Source of the DNA: JAKANT01 sp035502095
GTDB lineage: Bacteria; Pseudomonadota; Gammaproteobacteria; Burkholderiales; Burkholderiaceae_F
DNA length: 64,000 bases
Direction of reading: 5' to 3'
Assembly: GCA_035502095.1 (NCBI GenBank)
Contig: DATJUX010000049.1
Coordinates: forward strand, 1 to 64,000
Shown here: in pieces, positions 51,841 to 59,112 of the stretch
Position numbering within the stretch: the stretch's first letter is position 1
Layout of the letters: every line of letters starts with the position of its first letter
Made by a program: the position numbers and the translations under genes
Notes under the pieces: model-generated
Database searches by the model: none
Told to the model about the DNA's origin: nothing
Seen by the model: the letters and a program-made list of their open reading frames with translations, nothing else

Positions 51841-53384
51841 ACCGCGAGTTCCGATCGATGCCATTCACCAGCATCCTGTTCACGCGGGACCAGCCGCCGC
51901 TCCAGAAGGAGCCGCCGGCCTACTTCCACGACCTCGCGCTGGACCGCATCGTCGCGGCGCTGACGCGCGGGCGCGACGAATACAACCTCGCCCCGCTTTT
52001 CCATACGCGGCTGCATGAGCTCGACGCGATCGTCTTTCGCCAGGAGGTGATGCGCGACCTCGAGGAGCCAGCCATCCGTTCCGCGGTCAACGCGTTCTCG
52101 CGCGGCATGCGCACGATGCGCCAGATCCTGAACCCGTCGGAAAAGCGCTACTACAAGTTCGAGAAGGCGCGCTGGTTCCTGGGTGCGGCGCAGACCTATT
52201 GCGAGGCGGTGGACGCGTTGGCGCGCGCGCTGCCCGACTGTCCACTGCGCTCGCGCGGCATGCAGGCATTGCAGGCGCACCTCGGGGAATACGTCGCGTC
52301 GGCGGGTTTCCGCACGCTGCAAAGCGACGTCCGGGCACGCCTCGCCGAGCTCGATGCGGTCCGCTACTGCGTCCGCATCAAATACGACGCGGTGACGGTG
52401 CGCCGCTTCGAAGGCGAACTCGACGAGAGAGCCGCCGTCGAGGCGACCTTCGAGAGGTTTCGCCGCGGCGCGGTCAAGGACTATCGCAGCAAGCTGAGCG
52501 AGTATTCCTGGATGAACCACATCGAGGCGCAGATTCTCGATCGTGTCGCGCGGCTGCATCCCGAGACCTTCGGCGCGTTGGAGAATTTCTGTGCGCTGCA
52601 CGCCGGGTTCCGCGACGACGCGCTGTGCGGGTTCGAGCGCGACGTCCAGTTCTACATCGCCTGGCTCGAGCACACAGACCGGCTGCACCAGGCCGGCCTG
52701 CCGTTCTGCTATCCGCGCATCGGCGTGCGCGACAAGGCGGTGGCGTGCCGCGCGACGTTCGATCTTGCCCTGGCCGACCGGCTCGTCGCCGAGAAAACGC
52801 CGGTGGTCACCAACGATTTCGTCCTGCGCGGCGCCGAACGCATCTTCGTCGTCACCGGGCCCAACCAGGGCGGCAAGACGACTTTCGCGCGCACGTTCGG
52901 CCAGCTGCACCATCTGGCGCTGCTCGGCTGCCCCGTCCCGGGCACGGAAGCGAAGCTGTTCCTGTTCGGCCGCCTGTTCACCCACTTCGAGCGCGAAGAA
53001 ACGATCGCCAACCTGCGCGGCAAGCTGCACGACGACCTGGTGCGCATACACGAGATCCTGCGTCAGGCCGATGCGCAGAGCATCGTCGTCATCAACGAGA
53101 TCTTCGCCTCGACCACGCTCGACGATGCCCTTTATCTCGCCGAGCGCGTCATGCGGCGGCTGTCCGCGCTCGATGCGCTCGGCGTCGTCGTGACGTTTCT
53201 CGACGAGCTGGCCGCGTTCGACGCGAAGACGGTCAGCATGGCCAGCACGGTCAATCCCGACATCCTCGCCGAGCGCACCTTCAAGGTGCTGCGCAAGCCC
53301 GCCGACGGCCTGGCGTACGCGCTCGCCATCGCCGAAAAGCACCGTGTCGGCTACCGGCAGCTGCGCGAGAGGATCCCCGCATGA
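51837..53384 (+). CDS. MutS-like ATPase A (no mismatch-binding domain)
   Basis: 515 residues. The last 200 form a MutS-type ATPase: Walker A TGPNQGGKTTFARTFGQ (near 340), a MutS-like T-H-F-E-R-E-E segment, Walker B VVINEIFASTTLDDA (Asn-Glu instead of the usual Asp-Glu). The N-terminal 300 residues are lever/clamp-like helices; the mismatch-recognition domain and its F-x-E motif are absent, and so is the Smr nuclease of MutS2. ATG 51837 overlaps the previous stop and the gene's own stop overlaps its partner's start. Likely a heterodimer with the next product; nucleic-acid target unknown. Confidence 0.88.
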   Translation: MNREFRSMPFTSILFTRDQPPLQKEPPAYFHDLALDRIVAALTRGRDEYNLAPLFHTRLHELDAIVFRQEVMRDLEEPAIRSAVNAFSRGMRTMRQILNPSEKRYYKFEKARWFLGAAQTYCEAVDALARALPDCPLRSRGMQALQAHLGEYVASAGFRTLQSDVRARLAELDAVRYCVRIKYDAVTVRRFEGELDERAAVEATFERFRRGAVKDYRSKLSEYSWMNHIEAQILDRVARLHPETFGALENFCALHAGFRDDALCGFERDVQFYIAWLEHTDRLHQAGLPFCYPRIGVRDKAVACRATFDLALADRLVAEKTPVVTNDFVLRGAERIFVVTGPNQGGKTTFARTFGQLHHLALLGCPVPGTEAKLFLFGRLFTHFEREETIANLRGKLHDDLVRIHEILRQADAQSIVVINEIFASTTLDDALYLAERVMRRLSALDALGVVVTFLDELAAFDAKTVSMASTVNPDILAERTFKVLRKPADGLAYALAIAEKHRVGYRQLRERIPA

Positions 53385-54922
53385 AAGCGCTGCTCATGCA
53401 TCCCGGGCGCGACTTCGACACGAAGCAGCCGCTGCCATGGAACGCGCCGGCACTGGTGCAGGACCTGGAACTCGACACGCTGCTTGGGGCGATGCACGGC
53501 GGCGACAACTTCGTGCTGGAAGTGTCGCGCGCGGCGTTACTGGGCGCTACCGGAAACGACCTGGCAACGGTCCTGCACCGCCAGGCCGTCCTCGCCGATG
53601 CGCTGCGCAATCCCGCCGTGGTGCGCGAGCTCTATGCGCTCGCGGTCGAGACCATCGAACGCAAGAAGAAGCACTGGTTCGGCATCTTCGCCAACTATCC
53701 GGCGTCGATCCTGCACGAGTCGATCACCATGATGGCAATGTTCGTCGAGATGCTGCGCAAGTTGCGCGGGATCGCGGAACGGCACGGGTCTAGCTTCCGG
53801 TCGCCGGGGTTCAGCGCGCTTTTTGCGACCCTGCAGGATGAACTCGACGAGCCGTACCTCGCCACCATCGAGGCGCATCTGACCGAACTGAGCTTCCGCA
53901 AGGGCACGCTGCTCAGCGCACGCCTGGGCAATGCGAACGAAGGGGTCGACCACGTGCTGCGCAAGGAGCACGGGCGCGGGCCGAACTGGTTCGACCGCCT
54001 GCTCGGCCGGGCGCCGCCGGCGTACACGTTCCACATCGCCACGCGCGATCAAGCGGGCGCACAAGCCCTGGGCGAGCTGCGCGATCGCGGCATCAACGAG
54101 GTCGCCAACGCCATGGCACAGTCGGCCGACCACGTGCTGAGCTTTTTCCAGATGCTGCGCACGGAACTGGCGTTCTACGTCGGCTGCCTGAACCTGCACG
54201 AGCATCTGCTCACCCGTGGCGTGCCACACGCGGCCCCGCTGCCGAGTGCAGCGGGTGAGTCCGACCTGCGTTTTGCCGACCTGCACGACATCAGCCTGGT
54301 TCTTACGATGCAAGGAAACGTGATTGCCAACTCGGTCGCCGCCGAGGGCAAGCGCCTGTGCGTGATCACCGGCGCGAACCAGGGGGGCAAGACGAGCTTC
54401 CTGCGCAGCATCGGCCTGGCGCAGTTGATGATGCAGTCAGGCATGTTCGTATGCGCCGCAAGTTTTCGCGGTCCGCTGTGCCCGGCGATCTGCACCCACT
54501 ACAAGCGCGAAGAGGACACGCAGCTGAAGAGCGGCAAGTTCGACGAGGAGCTCGCGCGCATGAGCGCCATCGTCGATCACCTGGTGCCCGACGCGGTCGT
54601 GCTGTTCAACGAATCGTTCGCGGCAACCAACCAGCGCGAAGGATCGGAGATCGCGCGCCAGATCGCCACCGCGCTGCTGGAAAGCGGCGTCCGCGTGTTC
54701 TTCGTGACACATCTGTATCCGTTCGCCCGCGGCATGTACGACCGGCAGCGGGACGCCGGCGTTTTCCTGCGCGCAGAACGCAAACCCGACGGGACACGCA
54801 CCTTCAAGCTGATCGAAGGTGCGCCGCTCGAGACAAGCTATGGAGCGGATCTATATAAACTGGTCTTTGGCGAGGATACGGAACAGCCGCGCGCGGACGT
54901 CGCCCCGCAGCTTCTAGCGTGA
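53381..54922 (+). CDS. MutS-like ATPase B (partner of A)
   Basis: 513 residues. Walker A TGANQGGKTSFLRSIGLAQ (near 330), MutS-like C-T-H-Y-K-R-E-E-D, Walker B AVVLFNESFAATNQREG, again Asn-Glu, then F-F-V-T-H-L-Y-P-F as the following H-loop. The N-terminal half is helical and different from ATPase A; no mismatch-recognition domain. MutS proteins work as dimers with composite ATP sites, so two unlike, translationally coupled copies point to an obligate heterodimer. MutS-like genes near fluoride riboswitches are known, but their function is not. Confidence 0.88.
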   Translation: MKALLMHPGRDFDTKQPLPWNAPALVQDLELDTLLGAMHGGDNFVLEVSRAALLGATGNDLATVLHRQAVLADALRNPAVVRELYALAVETIERKKKHWFGIFANYPASILHESITMMAMFVEMLRKLRGIAERHGSSFRSPGFSALFATLQDELDEPYLATIEAHLTELSFRKGTLLSARLGNANEGVDHVLRKEHGRGPNWFDRLLGRAPPAYTFHIATRDQAGAQALGELRDRGINEVANAMAQSADHVLSFFQMLRTELAFYVGCLNLHEHLLTRGVPHAAPLPSAAGESDLRFADLHDISLVLTMQGNVIANSVAAEGKRLCVITGANQGGKTSFLRSIGLAQLMMQSGMFVCAASFRGPLCPAICTHYKREEDTQLKSGKFDEELARMSAIVDHLVPDAVVLFNESFAATNQREGSEIARQIATALLESGVRVFFVTHLYPFARGMYDRQRDAGVFLRAERKPDGTRTFKLIEGAPLETSYGADLYKLVFGEDTEQPRADVAPQLLA

Positions 54923-54953
54923 AGGCAGGCGCCTCGCGAGCGGCCTGAGAGCG

Positions 54954-55199
54954 ATGGACGGCACGTTCCTGGCAGGCTTCGGTCGCCACCACGTCATGCA
55001 CGAGGACCGTTTCATCGAACTCGGCGGGAGCTTGATCGTCGAAATCGAGTTCATCGTCTCCGACGCGGAGAAGAAGCAGATCCTGGATCTCGTCAAGGTG
55101 GAAAAGGTGCGCCCGTTCTACGCGGAGATTCCCGCGCGCTTCGGCGAGCTCGGCCCGGCGATGACCGATACGCCACCGGCGCAGCAAGGCGATCCCTGA
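54954..55199 (+). CDS. DUF190 protein, copy 2 (N-terminally short)
   Basis: 81 residues. AGFGRHHVMHEDRFIEL and IVEIEFIVSDAEKKQILDLV align with residues 48-100 of the 114-residue copy at 35007, but the first 40 or so residues are missing. In-frame codons upstream (R-R-L-A-S-G-L-R-A-M) still resemble the family, so the 5' part was probably lost next to the MutS-like gene. No clear ribosome-binding site. It may be a remnant or a minimal domain. Confidence 0.65.
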   Translation: MDGTFLAGFGRHHVMHEDRFIELGGSLIVEIEFIVSDAEKKQILDLVKVEKVRPFYAEIPARFGELGPAMTDTPPAQQGDP

Positions 55200-55369
55200 C
55201 CGAAGCCGGGTGCGGCGCGCGCACGGTGGCTCGCGCAACCTTGTGTCGCATCGACGCGCCCGACCCGGCGGGTACGCCGTGGATTCGGCGCGGGTACGCC
55301 AAACGCAGTCGATTCGCTCTACGATCCAACGCGCGACCCGTCATTCATGCGAAGCAAGGAGCAATCGTC
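55200..55369 (+). other. Intergenic region before the selenoprotein gene
   Basis: 170 bases. It holds the AAGGAG ribosome-binding site at 55356-55361. No riboswitch core and no convincing promoter were seen, so it is unclear whether the selenoprotein belongs to unit 3. Confidence 0.5.
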
Positions 55370-56482
55370 GTGGTCACGCTGCTTCATGAACAGCGCCAGA
55401 CTCAGGTGCCCGAGGCCGCTGCCGACGGCGACGACCTCTGGCTGGACGGCAAGGAGATCGAGCAGGCCACGGGCTGGACGTGGAAGCCCGAGGGCCTGTG
55501 CCACGGCGACATCTGCGTGCCGTTGCCGCGCGCGCTCAAGCGCGAGCTCGTGCGCGACGGCCGGCTGAATCTCGCCGCGATGTGGCGGCGTAGCGGCCAG
55601 CCCCTCGTGCATGACGCCGCGTCGCGCACCTGGGCGCTGGGCACCAGCGCGGCGCATCGTGGCGCCGCGCTCGCCACGCTCGAGGCCCCCGACTTCACGC
55701 TGCCCGACCTCGAGGGCCGTCCGCACACGCTGTCGTCGTATGGCGGGCGCAAGGTCTTCCTCGCCACCTGGGCTTCGTGGTGAGGATGTCGCGCTGACTT
55801 GCCCGTGTGGCAGTCACTGCACGAAGACACCAAGGACCTCGGCCTGACCGTGGTCGCGGTCGCAATGGACCAGCCCGAGGCGGCGCGGCCGTGGATCGAG
55901 GCAGTCAAGCCGGGTTACGTGTGCCTGATCGATCGCGATCATCACCTCGCCGATCTGTACAACCTCGTCAACGTGCCGCAGGCCATGTGGATCGACGAAC
56001 GCGGACGCATCGTGCGCCCGCCCGAGACGGCGGGCTCGAACGACGGCTTCCGCGCGATGGACCGCCAGACACGGGCGGTTCCCGATGCGGTGGTCGCCGA
56101 GCGCAACCGCGTGAAGGCCGGGTATTTCGAAGCCGTGCGCGACTGGGCACGGCGCGGCGCCGCCAGTCCCCACGTGATGGACGAGGATCGCGCGGCCGCC
56201 AGGCTGAAGCTGCCCCGGGAGACGATCGCCGCGGCACACGTGCGCTTCCGCCTTGGACTGCACTTGCTGCGCGAGGGGCGGACCGACGAGGCGGAGGCGC
56301 TCGTCGCCGAAGCGATCCGATTGCATCCGGAGTCGTGGGCGATGTGGCGCCAGACCGCGCGCAAGGACGATCGCGGCCTGGCGTCGGGCCCGGAGTTCTG
56401 GGCGCGCGTCGACGCGCTCGGCAGCCGGCCGTATTACGAGCCCATGGATATCGCGACAACGTCCGACCGCGCTGCGAAGTAG
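55370..56482 (+). CDS. ResA/TlpA-like thioredoxin-fold selenoprotein (UGA = Sec138)
   Basis: 370 residues if the in-frame TGA at 55781-55783 is read as selenocysteine. The GTG start at 55370 has AAGGAG eight bases upstream. Residues 110-250 form a redoxin domain (DFTLPDLEGRPHTLSSYGG, then TWASW-U-GCRADLPVW), with the cis-Pro in N-V-P-Q-A-M-W and TPR-like helices after residue 300. The UGA falls precisely where the first redox Cys is expected, giving a Sec-Gly-Cys motif; the frame is perfect on both sides and the family resemblance continues unbroken. A SECIS-like hairpin follows. No signal peptide is seen, so it may act in the cytoplasm. A simple nonsense mutation is the alternative. Confidence 0.87.
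55795..55816 (+). promoter_or_regulatory. Bacterial SECIS-like element
   Basis: TGAC (55795-55798), bulged T, TGCC (55800-55803), loop CGTGT (55804-55808), GGCA (55809-55812), GTCA (55813-55816). Eight pairs with one bulged U and a G near the start of a small loop match the known fdhF-type bSECIS design. The apical loop begins 20 bases after the UGA, within the range described for bacterial SECIS. Confidence 0.8.
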
Positions 56483-56499
56483 AGCCGGACAAACACCCT

Positions 56500-56521
56500 C
56501 CCCCTCAGGCTGGGCAGGGGG
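56500..56521. terminator. Hairpin between convergent genes
   Basis: CCCCCT (56500-56505) pairs with AGGGGG (56516-56521). It lies between the convergent selenoprotein and ABC transporter genes. Weak evidence, no U-tract. Confidence 0.3.
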
Positions 56522-56534
56522 CTGGAACGCATCG

Positions 56535-58322
56535 TCACAAAGCCGCGCGCGCCCTCTCCCTGCGCAGCGACTGCGATTGCCTGCTGCACCCCTGCGCCCC
56601 GCCGATCCGCCAGACCTGGTCATGCAGGCCGATCAGCGTCGAACGATGCCCGACGCTGATCACCGTCGTCGCCGGGCACGCGCGCCGCAGTTCACGGTAC
56701 AGGTTCGCTTCGGACACTTCGTCGAGTGCGGAAGTCGATTCGTCGAGGAACACCCAGTCCGGGCGGTGCAGGAAGACGCGCGCGAAATGAATGCGCTGCT
56801 GCTCGCCGGGCGACAGTACCTCCGACCAGCGTTGACGCTGATCGAGCTGATCGGCATAACGTCCGAGGCCGGCCTGGACGAGGCAGGCGTGCGGCACCCC
56901 GGAGTCGAAAATGCCGGGCCCGGACGGGTAGGCAATCGCGTCGCGCAGCGTGCCGTCGGGCAGGTACGGGCGCTGCGGCACGAACATGATCGTCGCGCCT
57001 GCAGGCAGGGCGACCGTGCCGCGGCCTTCATGCCACACGCCCGCGATCGCGCGGATCAGCGAACTCTTGCCGGCACCCGATGGGCCCGCGATCAGCACCG
57101 GCATGCCGGGTTCGAGGGTGCGCGCCGGCACGGCGACGAGTTCACGTCCGCCCGGCGCGCGCACCGAGAGTCCCGCGAGTTCGATGCGGTCGCGCCCGTT
57201 GCGGGCGATCGCAATGCCGCGTGCATGCGCGGAACCGCGGTCGACTTCGATCGACGCCGAGAAACCGGCAAGCCGGCCGACCGTCGCGCGCCAGCCGGCA
57301 AGCTGCGGGTACGCGTCGATGAACCAGCTCAGCGCACCCTGCACCTGTCCGAACGCCTGCGCCGTCTGCATCAACCCGCCCAGCATCAACGCGCCGGAAA
57401 AGTACCGCGGCGCCGCGGCGAGGATCGGGAATACGTTGGCGACCTGGCCGTAGCCGGCGGAGAACCAGGTCAGCCGCTTGGTCGCGCGAATCAGCGCCAG
57501 CCAGTTACCGCGGATCGCTTCGAAGCGGGTGCGCAGGCGCAGGTCCTCGGCGGGTTCGCCGCTCGCGAGCGCGATGGCTTCGGCGTGGTCGCGCACCTGC
57601 ACGAGCGTGTAGCGGAAGTCGGCTTCGACCTTCTGCTGCTGGCCGTTGAGCCAGACCAGCGGCAAGCCCAGCCGGTGCACGAGCCAGGTTCCGATCAGCG
57701 AGTAGCCGAGCGCGACCCACACCATGTAACCGGGGACGCTCACGCCGTTGCCGAAAGGCAGCGGCACGGAACCCGACAAACCCCACAGGATGCCGATGAA
57801 CGAAACCAGCGTGACCGCGGCATTGAGCAGGCCGAGCAGCAGGTCGAGCGTCGACGCCACGAACCCGCGCACGTCCTCGGCGATGCGCTGGTCCGGATTG
57901 TCGAGCGCGGCCTCGGGGCGCAGCGTGAGCCGGTACGCGGTGCCGGGGTGGAGCCAGCCCTGTTGCAGGCGCGCGGTGAGCCAGCTGCGCCATTGGATGG
58001 CGAGCAGGCCCTGCAGGTACTGGCGATACACGGCGGCGATGATGAAGACGGCCGCGAGCGCGGCGAAGACGCCGAGCTGGTGCCAGAAGCCGCGCAGGTC
58101 GTGGTTCTGCAGCGTGTCGTAGAAACGGTTGTTCCAGTTGCTGAACAGCACGTTGATCCAGACGATCCCCAGCGTCAGCGCGATCACGGCCGCAAGCAGG
58201 ATCCACGCGCGCCGCTCGTCGCGCGCGCGCCAGAAGGGGTGGGCGAGCGCCCATCCGTCGACGAGCGCGCGGCGTGCCGAAATGCGCACAGGGGCCGGTT
58301 CGGCTCGGTCGACGGCGGCCAC
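56535..58322 (-). CDS. ABC transporter, fused permease/ATPase (SbmA/BacA-like, YddA type)
   Basis: 595 residues. The N-terminal 330 residues are six helices of the ABC_membrane_2 type (SNWNNRFYDTLQNHDLRGFW and N-P-D-Q-R-I-A-E-D-V are family marks). The ATPase part has Walker A GPSGAGKSSLIRAIAG, Q-loop V-P-Q-R-P-Y, signature LSPGEQQRIHFARV and Walker B W-V-F-L-D-E-S. Relatives transport peptides, very-long-chain fatty acids or B12-like compounds. 12 bases after the Rieske gene on the same strand, so likely co-transcribed with it. Confidence 0.93.
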   Translation of the reverse strand: MAAVDRAEPAPVRISARRALVDGWALAHPFWRARDERRAWILLAAVIALTLGIVWINVLFSNWNNRFYDTLQNHDLRGFWHQLGVFAALAAVFIIAAVYRQYLQGLLAIQWRSWLTARLQQGWLHPGTAYRLTLRPEAALDNPDQRIAEDVRGFVASTLDLLLGLLNAAVTLVSFIGILWGLSGSVPLPFGNGVSVPGYMVWVALGYSLIGTWLVHRLGLPLVWLNGQQQKVEADFRYTLVQVRDHAEAIALASGEPAEDLRLRTRFEAIRGNWLALIRATKRLTWFSAGYGQVANVFPILAAAPRYFSGALMLGGLMQTAQAFGQVQGALSWFIDAYPQLAGWRATVGRLAGFSASIEVDRGSAHARGIAIARNGRDRIELAGLSVRAPGGRELVAVPARTLEPGMPVLIAGPSGAGKSSLIRAIAGVWHEGRGTVALPAGATIMFVPQRPYLPDGTLRDAIAYPSGPGIFDSGVPHACLVQAGLGRYADQLDQRQRWSEVLSPGEQQRIHFARVFLHRPDWVFLDESTSALDEVSEANLYRELRRACPATTVISVGHRSTLIGLHDQVWRIGGAQGCSRQSQSLRRERARAAL

Positions 58323-58334
58323 GGTTGCCTCGCC

Positions 58335-58928
58335 TCAGCCGACATGCACGATCGAGGCCGAAGCGAAGGCGTACTCCGGTATCTCGAGGTTGAGCGGCGC
58401 GGGTACGTTCTTCACGACGCGGCCGGCAAGGTCGAAGCGCGAGCCGTGGCACGGGCAGCGGAAGCCGCCCGGTGCGTTCAGCTCGGCGTTCAGTTGCGCG
58501 TCGTCCAGGCGCAGGATCGGGATGCAGCCGAGGTGCGTGCAGACGCCCGTCGCGACGAAGATGTCGGGCCGCACCGAGCGCGTCGCGTTCATGCACGAGC
58601 GCGGCTGCTGGGAGCGCAGCGACAGCGGGTCGGCCAGGTCGGCATTGGGCCTTTCCAGCGCGCGCACCATCTCCTCGCTCCGGCGCATGAACCAGGTCGG
58701 CCGGCCGCGCCAAGCGACCGTTCGCTGTTCACCTTCGGCAAGCGTCGAGATGTCGAGGTCGATCGGTCCGCCCTCGGCGCGTGCCCTGGCCGAAGGCGCC
58801 ATGCTCGCGACGAACGGACAGGCGAGCGCAACCAGGCCGACGCCCGCGAGCGCACCGGTCGTCGCAAGCGCGATCCGCCGCTGCTCATCGGGCGCGGCGG
58901 CTTCGGAGGTGTGTTCGACGGTCGACAT
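58335..58928 (-). CDS. petA: Rieske iron-sulfur protein of cytochrome bc1 type, without petBC
   Basis: 197 residues from ATG 58928 (MSTVEHTSEAAAPDEQRR). One N-terminal helix (ATTGALAGVGLVALACPFVA) acts as a Tat-type membrane anchor. The [2Fe-2S] site is complete: VCTHLGCIP and CPCHGSRFD, with the G-x-V-x-N-V-P-A-P-L-N-L-x-I-P close. In bc1 operons it precedes petB and petC; here the next gene is an ABC transporter. It is therefore a paralogue or an orphan serving another oxidoreductase. Confidence 0.93.
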   Translation of the reverse strand: MSTVEHTSEAAAPDEQRRIALATTGALAGVGLVALACPFVASMAPSARARAEGGPIDLDISTLAEGEQRTVAWRGRPTWFMRRSEEMVRALERPNADLADPLSLRSQQPRSCMNATRSVRPDIFVATGVCTHLGCIPILRLDDAQLNAELNAPGGFRCPCHGSRFDLAGRVVKNVPAPLNLEIPEYAFASASIVHVG

Positions 58929-59112
58929 CGGATGCAGGGGATCGCGGCGTGGGCACGGGCAGCCACGGGCACGAATGTAGAAGGCGCATCGCGGGGTCGA
59001 CAGTGGCGCAAGGCATCGTGTGAGGCGGTGCATTCGTCACGATCGTTGGAGGCATGACGGTGACGGTAGTCACCACCGAAACTCCCTCCCCGGCGTGCGG
59101 CGGAGCGGATAC

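Noticed and set aside
55781..55783. UGA in the redoxin gene as a plain nonsense mutation
   Set aside because: Its exact coincidence with the catalytic Cys codon, an intact frame afterwards and a SECIS-like hairpin make chance unlikely, though genome data are needed.
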